In this document: positions 1 through 8,059 of the stretch, in pieces
Numbering within the stretch: position 1 is the stretch's first letter
Layout of the letters: every line of letters begins with the position of its first letter
Source: Jeotgalicoccus saudimassiliensis
GTDB lineage: Bacteria; Bacillota; Bacilli; Staphylococcales; Salinicoccaceae
Length of the DNA: 64,000 nt
Assembly (NCBI RefSeq): GCF_000756715.1
Contig: NZ_CCSE01000001.1
Coordinates: forward strand, 1,704,001 to 1,768,000
Reading direction: 5' to 3'
Translations under genes and position numbers: made by a program
The notes under the pieces: model-generated
What the model was told of the DNA's origin: nothing
Databases searched by the model: none
Seen by the model: only the letters and a program-made list of their open reading frames with translations

Positions 1-429
1 CGGCCGGCTTTCATACAGTTCAATCCATTCATCGACTGTCATTTTTTCGGCAAGTTCACCGAGCAGCTCATACGGAATCTTTTTCGGATTGGTGAATCTG
101 ATACAGCTTTTACCCATGTTCAGTTTTGTTTTCATATGTTTCGGATACTCTTCTGTAAACCAGTCGAGAAGTTCCGGTTTACGGTACATACCCATATGAT
201 ATACAGCGAGGTGCCGCTTTTGGGCGGCGACTCCGATAAACGGCAGCGGCTCGTTATCGACGTGATAGCCGGCCGGATAACGGTCGAGTGGAACTTGAAA
301 GCCGGGCATACCGTGTGAGATGCTGATTTCAAAACCCGGGGGCAGGTGTGACTCTATCGTATTCCATGTGTCTAAAAACGCATCTTTCCATCTATCTTCC
401 ACACTTGCAGCGTAGTCATCGAAATTCAT
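1..429 (-). CDS. DUF1801 (frataxin-like iron chaperone) protein, 3' end cut by window edge
   Basis: An open frame of 143 codons starts at ATG 429-427 on the minus strand, behind a GGCGGGA ribosome site, and runs off the left edge without a stop. The protein begins MNFDDYAASVEDRWKDAF and carries an ISHGMPGF stretch, then PLPFIGVAAQKRHLAVYHMGM and TKLNMGKSCIRF, a pattern I associate with the DUF1801 / YdhG-type fold. Some Bacillus and Staphylococcus members of this fold are described as frataxin-like iron chaperones. No membrane segment or signal peptide is visible. Family assignment is fairly secure; the iron role is inference from the family. Confidence 0.8.
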   Translation of the reverse strand, partial: MNFDDYAASVEDRWKDAFLDTWNTIESHLPPGFEISISHGMPGFQVPLDRYPAGYHVDNEPLPFIGVAAQKRHLAVYHMGMYRKPELLDWFTEEYPKHMKTKLNMGKSCIRFTNPKKIPYELLGELAEKMTVDEWIELYESRP

Positions 430-491
430 AATATCCCGCCTTTATGTCATTTGTTTCTATTATAATCAATATCCTCTATGTATAAGTGAAA

Positions 492-512
492 TACCCGGGA
501 ATATCCCGGGTA
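492..512 (-). terminator. Hairpin downstream of the stress-protein gene
   Basis: TACCCGGGA and TCCCGGGTA arms flank a 3-nt loop just after the stop of the minus-strand gene ending at 529. The tract after the stem on the minus strand is T-rich but not a clean T run, so efficiency is uncertain. Confidence 0.55.
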
Positions 513-528
513 ATTTTAAATTGCTGTA

Positions 529-1437
529 TTATTTTCTGAACTTGTCTTCATCTACATCCAGCTCTTCGCGGCGGACCTCTTCAGATACATGTTCCACATC
601 TTCGTGTGTTTCTTTTCTAATTGTAACCTCTTCGTTTACAACGTTTTCCTTGTCGACGTTAACGCGTTCTTCGTTAACGGGAACTCTGACTTCATCGACA
701 TCGTTATTATCATCGAATCCGCCTTCAGCCGGTACATCGTCAACAGGGTTGCGTTCAATTACAACTTCTTCGCGTTCTACAGGAATATCGAATTCCTGAG
801 TATCGGTTTCAACATGTTTGTCTACTGTTACTTCACCGGTCTGAACGTTTTCCTTGTCGACATTTACCCGTTCTTCACGCAGCTGAATTTTTTCTTCTTC
901 AGTCAGTCCGTCTTCACGTTCAACTGCACGGGCATCAAGTTCAGGATCTCTGTTGTATTCATCTGTTCTTAAATTATCGTGACCGGCGACATTTTCATCA
1001 GTGTAATTATTGTTCACTGCTGCACTGCCTGCAAGTCCTGCACCTGCAGTATCAGCATTGTTGTCATAATCATAGTTGCTGCGTTTCTCTCCATATTCCA
1101 TCGTATTGTCTGCAGCGGTGTTGTCCGGTGCTTCTACATAAACCAGCACTTCACCTGCATTTAGTGAATCACGGTATTGAACCTGTTCCGACTCACCTAA
1201 GCCAAGATCATTTAAAACTTTCTCTTCAGAATTATCCGGTGAGAAGAATGAAACAAATTTATCCCATGCAGAACCTTCTGCATCTCTGAAGTTTACCTCG
1301 CTGCCTGCAAATGTTTCATTTTTTATCGGCTGCTTCGATAATACTGTAATGTCACGATCGGCAACACCTTCTGCTCTTAATTGTTCTACGCGTGTTAAGG
1401 CATCATTCTCTGTAACGAAATTTTCAATTCTACTCAT
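529..1437 (-). CDS. General stress protein with YflT-like N-domain and DUF2382 (YsnF/AvaK) C-domain
   Basis: 302 aa, starting at ATG 1437-1435 after a GGAGGGG site. Residues 1-102 resemble the YflT/GSP17M general stress domain (VTENDALTRVEQLRAEGV and a VYVEAP end). Residues 103-170 are an Asn/Asp/Gly-rich linker. Residues 180-296 form a charged DUF2382 region with an internal repeat: EERVNVDKENV occurs at about 188-198 and again at 256-266. There is no signal peptide or membrane helix, so a cytoplasmic or envelope-associated soluble protein is likely. The family is linked to stress responses but its biochemical activity is unknown. A SigB-like promoter lies upstream (1514-1538), which supports a stress role. 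Confidence 0.85.
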   Translation of the reverse strand: MSRIENFVTENDALTRVEQLRAEGVADRDITVLSKQPIKNETFAGSEVNFRDAEGSAWDKFVSFFSPDNSEEKVLNDLGLGESEQVQYRDSLNAGEVLVYVEAPDNTAADNTMEYGEKRSNYDYDNNADTAGAGLAGSAAVNNNYTDENVAGHDNLRTDEYNRDPELDARAVEREDGLTEEEKIQLREERVNVDKENVQTGEVTVDKHVETDTQEFDIPVEREEVVIERNPVDDVPAEGGFDDNNDVDEVRVPVNEERVNVDKENVVNEEVTIRKETHEDVEHVSEEVRREELDVDEDKFRK

Positions 1438-1513
1438 TAATATTCCCCTCCAAAGAGACTGTTTTATTCTCTCAAATTTTTAACAAACTTAATTAGTTGT
1501 TACAGTACAGTAT

Positions 1514-1538
1514 CTACCCGGCTAATTTGCCCTAAAAC
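1514..1538 (-). promoter_or_regulatory. SigB-type promoter for the YflT/DUF2382 gene
   Basis: Read on the minus strand this is GTTTTA, 13 nt, then GGGTAG, close to the Gram-positive SigB consensus GTTTAA-N12-15-GGGTAT with one mismatch in each box. It lies about 75 nt upstream of the start codon of a gene whose family is typically SigB-controlled. Confidence 0.65.
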
Positions 1539-1677
1539 ATAATGAAATATTTTTTCTTTCTCAAACTACTGTTACTTGTTACTTTTTTATAAGAAAAATA
1601 AAACTGTGAATAAGGGAGTTTAATTCGCGTATTATAAGGTATGTATAATAGTAAAGAACATAAAAGGGGAAGGTACG

Positions 1678-2124
1678 ATGAAAAAAGCATGGGCGTTATT
1701 TCTTATCGCAGCTGTGATGATTGTGTTAACAGCATGCGGCAGTGAAGAAACCAGAACATTTGAATTAAACGAGCAGGGGATAGAAAGTAAGCTGGTTTAT
1801 ACTTACAGCGGTGATGAGGTTATCAGTCAGTCGACTGAGAATGTCATTAACTACGAAGCGCTCGGTATCGACAAAGCTCAGGCTGAAGAACTTTTTGGGG
1901 ATCTTGCAGAACAGTATGAAGGACTGTCCGGAGTAGAGCACAGTTTTGACTTTGGTGATGAAGAAGCAACGGAGAGCATTTCAATCGTGTATGATGAAAT
2001 CGATGCTGAAGAACTTCAGGGCGTGGACGGCATAGCATTTGAAGGAGATCCTAAAGACGGTATCAGCATGGAACGCTCTGCAGAAATGCTGCTGGATCAG
2101 GGATACACAGAAGTTGAAGAGTAA
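1678..2124 (+). CDS. YehR-family (DUF1307) lipoprotein
   Basis: 148 aa. A type II signal peptide is clear: charged MKK, a hydrophobic core to about residue 17, and a lipobox LTAC with the acylated cysteine at residue 20. The mature part (SEETRTFELNEQGIESKLVYTYSGDEVISQSTEN...) fits the DUF1307/YehR family of small membrane-anchored lipoproteins of unknown function. It would be exported and tethered to the outer face of the membrane. It has its own ribosome site (AAGGGGAAGG) and is followed by a strong hairpin, so it appears monocistronic. A TATAAT box at 1644-1649 may be its -10, but I see no good -35. Confidence 0.82.
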   Translation: MKKAWALFLIAAVMIVLTACGSEETRTFELNEQGIESKLVYTYSGDEVISQSTENVINYEALGIDKAQAEELFGDLAEQYEGLSGVEHSFDFGDEEATESISIVYDEIDAEELQGVDGIAFEGDPKDGISMERSAEMLLDQGYTEVEE

Positions 2125-2129
2125 TATTT

Positions 2130-2181
2130 TCCCGGGACAATTTATCAGTTCTTATGAATCGATAATTATCCCGGGATTTTT
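2130..2181 (+). terminator. Terminator after the YehR-like lipoprotein gene
   Basis: Long stem: TCCCGGGA plus an AATT/ATC extension (2130-2146) pairs with 2161-2176, followed by five T residues. Confidence 0.75.
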
Positions 2182-2243
2182 AATGCTGTAACCTGCAGTT
2201 TACGGTTATAATAGTAAAGAAAATATTGTTGGGAGTGACGGCT

Positions 2244-3044
2244 GTGGAAAAAGTTCTTTCATTAAGTAATATTATCTGGCGCCGGAACGGTGACACGATA
2301 CTGGACAATATTTCATTTGAAGTAAACCCGGGTGAACAGTGGGCAGTGCTCGGTTTGAACGGTGCGGGTAAAACATCGCTGCTCGATATTATTATGGGCT
2401 ATAACTACCCGACTGCAGGCAGTGCATCTGTAATCGGTACAGAATTCGGCAGAGCGAGTCTTCCCGAGATGCGTAAACGCATCGGATACGTAAGCTCCAG
2501 TCTCGACAAATTTCACGAAACACTAAACAGGGAAACAGGCCTGAATATTATATTGAGCGGCAAGTTTTCATCGTTTGGTATATACCGGGATATCGATGAA
2601 GAAACGAAAAAGCATGCAGAACAGCTGCTGAACGATCTTAATCTAAATCATCTGGCAGACAGGACGTATAATACATTTTCCCAGGGAGAGCGCCGGAGAA
2701 TATTGATCGGACGCGCACTGATGGGGCAGCCGGAATTGTTAATACTGGATGAGCCGTGCAGCGGACTCGATATCAGGGCGCGTGAAGATGTGTTAAAAAT
2801 CGTGAACAGAATCCCGGAGGAAGAGCGTCACCTGCTTTACGTCACGCATCACATCGAAGAGCTGACCGGAGCAATCACCCACGTTCTGTTAATTAAAGAC
2901 GGAAGAATCGTAGCCGCAGGACCAAAGGGAGAAGTGCTGACCGGCAGCCTGCTGAGCGACACTTACAAAACACCTGTAAAAGTTTACTTTGAAAATGAAA
3001 GACCATGGCTGGTTATTGATGATGTGGAGGGTAATAATGAATAG
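2244..3044 (+). CDS. ABC transporter ATP-binding protein (no cognate permease beside it)
   Basis: 266 aa from GTG 2244, chosen because GGGAGTG (2231-2237) is well spaced for it; TTG 2226 would lack a ribosome site. Motifs in order: Walker A GLNGAGKT at about 37-44, a variant ABC signature FSQGE at 145-149 instead of LSGGQ, Walker B LLILDEP at 165-171, and a VTHH switch histidine near 202. It resembles the ModF/YlmA-type ABC ATPases. No permease gene is adjacent. Its stop overlaps the start of the repeat-rich membrane protein by 8 bp, so the two are co-transcribed. Substrate unknown. Confidence 0.85.
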   Translation: MEKVLSLSNIIWRRNGDTILDNISFEVNPGEQWAVLGLNGAGKTSLLDIIMGYNYPTAGSASVIGTEFGRASLPEMRKRIGYVSSSLDKFHETLNRETGLNIILSGKFSSFGIYRDIDEETKKHAEQLLNDLNLNHLADRTYNTFSQGERRRILIGRALMGQPELLILDEPCSGLDIRAREDVLKIVNRIPEEERHLLYVTHHIEELTGAITHVLLIKDGRIVAAGPKGEVLTGSLLSDTYKTPVKVYFENERPWLVIDDVEGNNE

Positions 3045-4104
3045 GAAATACATAGCGGTATTTATTGCAGTATTATTGATGATCGCACCTGCCCGTGCAT
3101 TTGCAGTTGAGCAGGATAATACTTTTGATGACGGTACTTATTATGAAGAGCCGGCCGAGGAACAGGTGCCGTACGACAATCAGTACGAAGAACCCGGTTA
3201 TAACAATAATTATCAGAACGATGGTTACCAGGACGGCAGCTATCAGAACAATGTCAATCAGAATGACGGTTACCAGGATGACGGCTATTATAATAATGGG
3301 ACAGAAAATGACGACTGGAATAATGGAGCTGAAAACGGCACATGGAACAATGGTACAGAAGAGGGTGCCTGGAATAACGGTGTGACCGGCACTCAGGATA
3401 ATACGTATAATGACGGCTATAATAATAACCAGTATCAGGAGCCCGGTGTTAATGACGGTACTTATACGGAGCCGTACACGGAACCATACACTGAAACTTA
3501 TGAAGAACCGTATACCGAACCTGAAGTGTACACCGAACCATACGAAGAACCTGCGGCTGAACCAGAACCTGCTGAAGAGCCTGCAGAGGAAGAAGAATTT
3601 TCTATTAATACCGTTAAAGGAGAAGGATATACAGTCAGCGGTACGGTAACTGACGGTGAAAATCCGGCAGCGGATGTCACACTTGTACTCGCGGCGGACG
3701 AAGAATCGATAGAAGCGGTATCCGATGAGAATGGTGAATTCACTTTTACGGATGTGGCAAACGGCACATATACATTAAGTGCTGCTGACAGTGAACAATA
3801 CGAAGCGGCGGCGGAGCCTGTGGAGGTCACAGTCGAAAACCGTAACAAACTCGGTTATGAAATTGGAGTTACACCTGTTGAAGCCGAGCCTGAGCCTGCA
3901 GAAGAACCGGCGGAGGAAGAAACTGAAGAGCCTGTGAAAGTAAAAGAGGAAGAGCCGCCTGTCGAAGAAGCTGAAACAGATGAGAAATCATCAGAGGCGT
4001 CAGGGAGCATGTCTCCGTTTGAAATGCTGCTGATCGGCGGCGGAACGTTACTGCTTATTGCGGCGGTTGGTATTGCTCTGTTCAGAAAAATATCAGCAAG
4101 ATAA
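3037..4104 (+). CDS. Repeat-rich exported protein with a carboxypeptidase-regulatory-like domain and C-terminal membrane anchor
   Basis: 355 aa from ATG 3037, preceded by GGAGGG; an upstream in-frame ATG at 2989 lies inside the ABC gene and is not used. Residues 1-24 are a signal peptide (MNRKYIAVF... ARAFA). Next comes about 130 residues of Tyr/Asn/Gln/Gly-rich repeats (QNDGYQD, WNNGTE types), then Tyr-Thr-Glu-Pro repeats (YTEPYTEPYTE). Around 185-280 is a compact beta-type domain (YTVSGTVTDGENPAADVTL... GEFTFTDVANGTYTLSA) typical of carboxypeptidase-regulatory/CnaB-like folds. A Pro/Glu-rich stalk leads to a terminal helix (MLLIGGGTLLLIAAVGIALF) and a short basic tail. There is no LPXTG. 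It is likely surface-exposed and membrane-anchored. Function unknown. Confidence 0.75.
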   Translation: MNRKYIAVFIAVLLMIAPARAFAVEQDNTFDDGTYYEEPAEEQVPYDNQYEEPGYNNNYQNDGYQDGSYQNNVNQNDGYQDDGYYNNGTENDDWNNGAENGTWNNGTEEGAWNNGVTGTQDNTYNDGYNNNQYQEPGVNDGTYTEPYTEPYTETYEEPYTEPEVYTEPYEEPAAEPEPAEEPAEEEEFSINTVKGEGYTVSGTVTDGENPAADVTLVLAADEESIEAVSDENGEFTFTDVANGTYTLSAADSEQYEAAAEPVEVTVENRNKLGYEIGVTPVEAEPEPAEEPAEEETEEPVKVKEEEPPVEEAETDEKSSEASGSMSPFEMLLIGGGTLLLIAAVGIALFRKISAR

Positions 4105-4112
4105 AACAATTC

Positions 4113-4141
4113 TTGCATCGTGAGAAGTAGTTTGATAATAT
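4113..4141 (+). promoter_or_regulatory. SigA promoter of the SRP RNA gene
   Basis: TTGCAT (4113-4118), 17-bp spacer, TAATAT (4136-4141). The RNA begins about 9 nt downstream. Confidence 0.7.
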
Positions 4142-4149
4142 AAAGCTTA

Positions 4150-4420
4150 CCGTGCTAAGCGGGGAGGTAGCGGTGCCCTGTACTTGCAATCCGCTCCAGC
4201 AAGGCTGAATTCCACTTTTGAGGATTTGAAGTGTGAGGACTGCCTCGGGAGTTCCGGTGTTGAGACTGCGGTCCTATGCAATAGAACGTCATGAATCATG
4301 TCAGGTCCGGAAGGAAGCAGCATTAAGTGGCCCATTCTATGTGCCGTAGGGTTGCCGTGGTTGAGCTGGTCTCCCGAGTAACGCTTGTTCATCATATTCG
4401 ATTAAGTGGTGCACGGTTTT
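4150..4420 (+). ncRNA. ffs: Signal recognition particle RNA (long Gram-positive form with Alu domain)
   Basis: About 270 nt. The 5' end CCGTGC can pair with GCACGG near 4411-4416, closing the molecule. The 5' half contains GGGGAGGTAGCGG and GCCCTGTA typical of the Alu domain, and the S domain carries GTCAGGTCCGGAAGGAAGCAGCA-type sequence at about 4300-4322, the hallmark Ffh-binding region. The RNA scaffolds the particle that targets ribosomes making membrane and secreted proteins. It lies directly upstream of dnaX as in Bacillus and Staphylococcus. Exact ends are estimated from pairing. Confidence 0.93.
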
Positions 4421-4428
4421 TAATTTTT

Positions 4429-4455
4429 GACTTCATATGGATGAGGTCTTTTTTT
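4429..4455 (+). terminator. Terminator after the SRP RNA
   Basis: GACTTCAT / ATGAGGTC stem with one G-T pair and a 4-nt loop, followed by seven T residues. Confidence 0.75.
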
Positions 4456-4535
4456 ATGCCTGAAAACAGGAATATGAATAAGCCTGTATGTTATAATTAT
4501 AGCTAGAATTTATGAAGAGTTGAGGTGCCATACTA

Positions 4536-6173
4536 ATGGAGTATCAGGCGTTATACAGAGCTTTTCGGCCTCAAAAGTTTAGCGATGTAGTTGGCCAGCA
4601 TCACGTCACAAAAACTTTGCAGAATGCGATTATGCGCAATAAGGAATCCCATGCTTATTTATTCAGCGGCCCGAGGGGCACAGGGAAGACGAGTATTGCA
4701 AAAGTCTTTGCCAAAGCATTGAACTGTCAGTTTGAGACAGACGGGGAACCTTGTAATGAATGTGAACTGTGTGTATCAATTACAGATGGCAGTGCCAATG
4801 ATGTAATTGAGATTGATGCTGCAAGTAATAACGGTGTGGATGAAATCCGCAATATCAGGGACAAAGTAAAGTATGCTCCGGCAGAAGCGGAGTTTAAAGT
4901 ATATATAATAGATGAAGTGCACATGTTAACGACAGGAGCGTTTAACGCCCTGTTAAAAACACTGGAAGAGCCGCCGGCTCATGCAATCTTTATCCTGGCT
5001 ACAACAGAGCCTCATAAAATACCGGCAACGATTATTTCCCGAACGCAGCGATTTGACTTTAAATCGCTGGATATTGAGGAAATTACAGAACGTCTTGAGT
5101 TTGTCGCACAGCAGGAAAACACGGCATACGACAGAGCGGCACTGTCATACATTGCACGAATCGCAGAAGGCGGGATGCGTGATGCCCTGTCTATCATGGA
5201 TCAGGTCATCGCTTTCAGCAGTGATGAAATTACGATGCAGGATGCAGTGATGATCACAGGCGGTATCGAACGTGATGAATTAAATGAGTGGATGAAGTTT
5301 ATCGAGCAGAAAGACTCTGAAGCGGCATTTAAAAAATTCCATCAGATGACAGACGAAGGAAAAGATCCGACGCGTCTGATTCACGAGCTGGTGTACTTCA
5401 TAAGAGACGTTATTCTGATGAAACATTCAGGAACGATTTCCGAAGAAACTGCATTCGCACATGTCGAAGATGAACTTCTGTATCAAATGATCGATGTGCT
5501 GAACGATGCGATGGTCAGCATGAGATTCTCTGTGAGCGTAAGCGTTCATCTGGAAATCGTTATCGTTAAAATGATTCGTGTACTCGACGCCCCTCTGCCG
5601 GCAGCAATTGGCAGCGGAGCATCAACAGAAGAAATTGCAGAGCTGAAAGCACAGCTTAAAAATCTTGAGAAGCAGATTGCAGCAGGTGCCGCAGCACAGC
5701 CGAAACCAAAACGTCCGGCGCCGTCGCGGGGCAGACAGAGCTTTTCAATTGAAAGTATCAGCCGCGTGCTGGACAAGGCGAACAAAGAAGACCTTGTTAA
5801 ATTGAAAGACGGCTGGCCCGGAGTTTATCAGTATATAGAAGAAAAAGGTCTTCAGTCTCTTCGTGCACTGATTAAAGACTCGGAACCGGTCGCGGCAAGT
5901 GATACACATGTGCTGATCAAGTTTGATAACGATGTGCATTCCGAACTTATAAATCAAAACGCAGAGAAAAAAGAAGAGCTCGAAAATCTGATTCCTACTA
6001 TTATAGGTAAAAAAGTGCAGGTTGTCGGCGTACCGGATTCAAGCTGGCAGCAGGTTCGTCAGGAATACATCGAAAGTAACCGGGATAATCTCCAACAGAA
6101 AAAGGAGAAAGAAGAGAAGTCTTCGGATATTGCGCGTAAGATGTTCGGGAACATCGTCGAAGTTAATGACTGA
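4536..6173 (+). CDS. dnaX: DNA polymerase III subunits gamma/tau
   Basis: 545 aa clamp-loader ATPase that opens the sliding clamp and links it to the replicative polymerase. AAA+ features: Walker A GPRGTGKTS at 45-53, zinc-module cysteines near 64, 73, 76 and 79, Walker B VYIIDEVHM at 122-130, and sensor/arginine region IISRTQRF near 166-173. The tau-specific C-terminal part follows a Pro/Lys-rich hinge around 390-400. An extended -10 (TGTTATAAT, 4489-4497) precedes the gene. It heads the dnaX-ebfC-recR cluster. I see no strong slippery site that would produce a separate gamma form. Confidence 0.96.
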   Translation: MEYQALYRAFRPQKFSDVVGQHHVTKTLQNAIMRNKESHAYLFSGPRGTGKTSIAKVFAKALNCQFETDGEPCNECELCVSITDGSANDVIEIDAASNNGVDEIRNIRDKVKYAPAEAEFKVYIIDEVHMLTTGAFNALLKTLEEPPAHAIFILATTEPHKIPATIISRTQRFDFKSLDIEEITERLEFVAQQENTAYDRAALSYIARIAEGGMRDALSIMDQVIAFSSDEITMQDAVMITGGIERDELNEWMKFIEQKDSEAAFKKFHQMTDEGKDPTRLIHELVYFIRDVILMKHSGTISEETAFAHVEDELLYQMIDVLNDAMVSMRFSVSVSVHLEIVIVKMIRVLDAPLPAAIGSGASTEEIAELKAQLKNLEKQIAAGAAAQPKPKRPAPSRGRQSFSIESISRVLDKANKEDLVKLKDGWPGVYQYIEEKGLQSLRALIKDSEPVAASDTHVLIKFDNDVHSELINQNAEKKEELENLIPTIIGKKVQVVGVPDSSWQQVRQEYIESNRDNLQQKKEKEEKSSDIARKMFGNIVEVND

Positions 6174-6177
6174 TAGT

Positions 6178-6205
6178 TTGTAAATGAAGTATAATCATAT
6201 ATAAT
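6178..6205 (+). promoter_or_regulatory. Probable SigA promoter for ebfC-recR
   Basis: TTGTAA (6178-6183), 16-bp spacer, TATAAT (6200-6205), in the short gap between dnaX and ebfC. Confidence 0.5.
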
Positions 6206-6242
6206 ATGTAAGTGATAAAATAATGTATCGGAGGATGAGAAC

Positions 6243-6566
6243 ATGCGCGGTGGTATGAACAACATGCAAGGCATGATGAAACAGATGCAGAAAATGCAAA
6301 AGAAGATGGAAGAAGAACAGGCAAAACTGAAAGAAGAAAAAATTGAAGGTACAGCCGGCGGCGGAATGGTTACTGTAGTAGTATCAGGCCATAAAGAAGT
6401 ACTTGATGTTATTGTTAAAGAAGAAGTAGTAGATCCTGATGATATCGAAATGCTGCAGGACTTAATCGTTGCTGCGACTAACGAGGCTTTAAATAAAGCG
6501 GACGAACTGTCGAGTGAACGTTTAGGCAAGCATACTAAAGGCTTAAATATTCCAGGGATGATGTAA
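6243..6566 (+). CDS. ebfC: YbaB/EbfC family nucleoid-associated protein
   Basis: 107 aa. The Met-rich N-terminus ([33 protein letters not shown]) followed by [22 protein letters not shown] is diagnostic of the small dimeric YbaB/EbfC DNA-binding proteins. GGAGGATG precedes ATG 6243. The gene directly abuts recR, the standard dnaX-ebfC-recR order. The protein probably coats DNA in the nucleoid; its precise role in this lineage is not known. Confidence 0.93.
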   Translation: MRGGMNNMQGMMKQMQKMQKKMEEEQAKLKEEKIEGTAGGGMVTVVVSGHKEVLDVIVKEEVVDPDDIEMLQDLIVAATNEALNKADELSSERLGKHTKGLNIPGMM

Positions 6567-7163
6567 ATGCATTACCCTGAACCGATATCCAAGCTCATAG
6601 ACAGCTTCATGAAATTGCCAGGTATTGGGCCAAAGACAGCTCAGCGCCTGGCATTTTATGTACTCAATATGAAGGAAGACGATGTAGTCGACTTTTCGAA
6701 AAGTTTAATGCAGGTGAAGCGGGAGCTTACATTCTGCAGTGTCTGCGGACACATTACGGATGTAGATCCGTGCTATATCTGTGAAGATAAAAACCGGGAC
6801 CGTTCAACAATATGTGTTGTACAGGATACGAAAGACGTTATCGCGATGGAAAAAATGCGCGAATACAACGGACTCTATCATGTACTGCAGGGGGCAATCA
6901 GTCCGATGGACGGCATCGGTCCGGAAGATATAAATATACCTTCATTACTGGAACGTCTAAAGGATGAGGAAGTAAATGAACTTATTCTTGCGACGAATCC
7001 TAATATAGAAGGTGAAAGTACCGCAATGTATTTAACACGTCTTATTAAACCGATCGGTATTAAGACGACGAGGCTTGCACACGGACTGCCGATAGGCGGA
7101 GACCTTGAGTATGCAGACGAAGTAACGCTCTCAAAAGCTATTGAATACAGAACGGAAATATAA
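6567..7163 (+). CDS. recR: Recombination protein RecR
   Basis: 198 aa, starting immediately after the ebfC stop (translational coupling likely). Helix-hairpin-helix region [19 protein letters not shown] at 15-33, four-cysteine zinc module (Cys57, 60, 69, 72) and a Toprim domain from about 79 ([10 protein letters not shown]) onward. RecR works with RecO and RecF to load RecA at gapped DNA during recombinational repair. Full family length. Confidence 0.96.
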   Translation: MHYPEPISKLIDSFMKLPGIGPKTAQRLAFYVLNMKEDDVVDFSKSLMQVKRELTFCSVCGHITDVDPCYICEDKNRDRSTICVVQDTKDVIAMEKMREYNGLYHVLQGAISPMDGIGPEDINIPSLLERLKDEEVNELILATNPNIEGESTAMYLTRLIKPIGIKTTRLAHGLPIGGDLEYADEVTLSKAIEYRTEI

Positions 7164-7190
7164 GAGCCGCAAGGCTCTTTAAACTTTTTT
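7162..7190 (+). terminator. Probable terminator after recR
   Basis: AAGAGCC-GCAA-GGCTCTT hairpin overlapping the recR stop codon; a run of six T follows after a short AAAC gap. Confidence 0.5.
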
Positions 7191-7211
7191 AAAAGAATTT
7201 CAAATAAAGGG

Positions 7212-7240
7212 TTGCACAACCCGGGATTGTCCTGTATAGT
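7212..7240 (+). promoter_or_regulatory. rRNA promoter P1
   Basis: TTGCAC (7212-7217), exact 17-bp spacer, TATAGT (7235-7240). First of two tandem promoters in the gene-free stretch 7164-7545, which otherwise holds the rrn leader. Confidence 0.7.
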
Positions 7241-7315
7241 TATCTCTTGTCGGGTTCGAAACAAGCACACAACAAAACACAACAAAGAAATTAACAAAAA
7301 GAAACAAATTAGTGC

Positions 7316-7344
7316 TTGCAATTGAAAACACCGCATGATATACT
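7316..7344 (+). promoter_or_regulatory. rRNA promoter P2
   Basis: TTGCAA (7316-7321), 17-bp spacer, TATACT (7339-7344). Downstream lies a boxA-like leader (TTGAAAACTGAATGACAATA near 7405) and a GATACTG-TCAG-CAGTATC hairpin at 7501-7518 before the 16S start. Confidence 0.75.
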
Positions 7345-7545
7345 AATTAAGCAGTCAACAAGAGCTTAACACAAACGAAACAAAGCTTTACATAAAGAAC
7401 ATTGAAAACTGAATGACAATATGTCAACGTTTAATTCCGAATACAAAGTCTTCTATTATATAGGAGCACAGGTTGAGGCGAACAACACAAACGCAAACGA
7501 GATACTGTCAGCAGTATCACACAGAGCTTATTATTAAGCTTTCCA

Positions 7546-7697
<152 letters not shown>

Positions 7698-7738
7698 ACA
7701 TTCAGCGGACAAATACTAATCCATCGATGACTTATTCA
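7698..7738 (+). rRNA. rrl: 23S rRNA, extreme 3' fragment (about 40 nt)
   Basis: AGCGGACAAATACTAATC followed by ATCGATGACTTATTCAA matches the 3' terminus of Gram-positive 23S rRNA (family pattern ...GAATACTAATCGATCGAGGACTTA). It is joined directly to the 16S fragment with no tRNA spacer and no 23S body. After it comes a typical 23S-5S spacer with an AAAGAGTG/CACTCTTT hairpin at 7758-7777. The exact junction is uncertain by a few bases. Confidence 0.8.
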
Positions 7739-7825
7739 AGTAAATAATGAACAATTTAAAGAGTGCGTTCACTCTTTTCGATACTTCTATCCGGTTTTGA
7801 ATGTATATGACATTCAACCAAATAG

Positions 7826-7940
7826 TCTGGCGGCGATGGCGGAGAGGCCACACCTGTTCCCATGTCGAACACAGCAGTTAAGCTCTCCAGCGCCGATGGT
7901 AGTTGGACTGACGTCCCGCAAGAGTAGGACGCTGCCAGGC
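7826..7940 (+). rRNA. rrf: 5S rRNA, complete
   Basis: 115 nt from TCTGGCGGCGATGGCG to CGCTGCCAGGC. The terminal helix (TCTGGCGGC with GCTGCCAGG) closes, and the conserved CACACCTGTTCCCATG and CGAACACAG blocks are present. It is the only intact product of this rRNA locus. Confidence 0.95.
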
Positions 7941-7978
7941 GAATACATATTTAATATATGGATGCGATGAGCCGCATT

Positions 7979-8005
7979 GAGACCTTTCGAGGTCTCTTTT
8001 TTTTT
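7979..8005 (+). terminator. Terminator of the rRNA locus
   Basis: GAGACCT / AGGTCTC stem followed by nine T residues, just after the 5S gene. Confidence 0.85.
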
Positions 8006-8059
8006 GGTCTTTTTTCTATAGTATAATGAAGGTATTAAACTGATTTTTCGGAGGTACAT

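Noticed and set aside
521-1164. Several plus-strand ORFs opposite the stress-protein gene
   Set aside because: They are shadows of the minus-strand gene: Ser/Thr- or Phe/Val-rich translations without start signals.
4147-4395. Minus-strand 82-codon ORF
   Set aside because: It lies entirely on the complement of the SRP RNA.
4536-6173. Programmed frameshift in dnaX
   Set aside because: No clear slippery heptamer with a following hairpin was found; Gram-positive dnaX often makes only tau.
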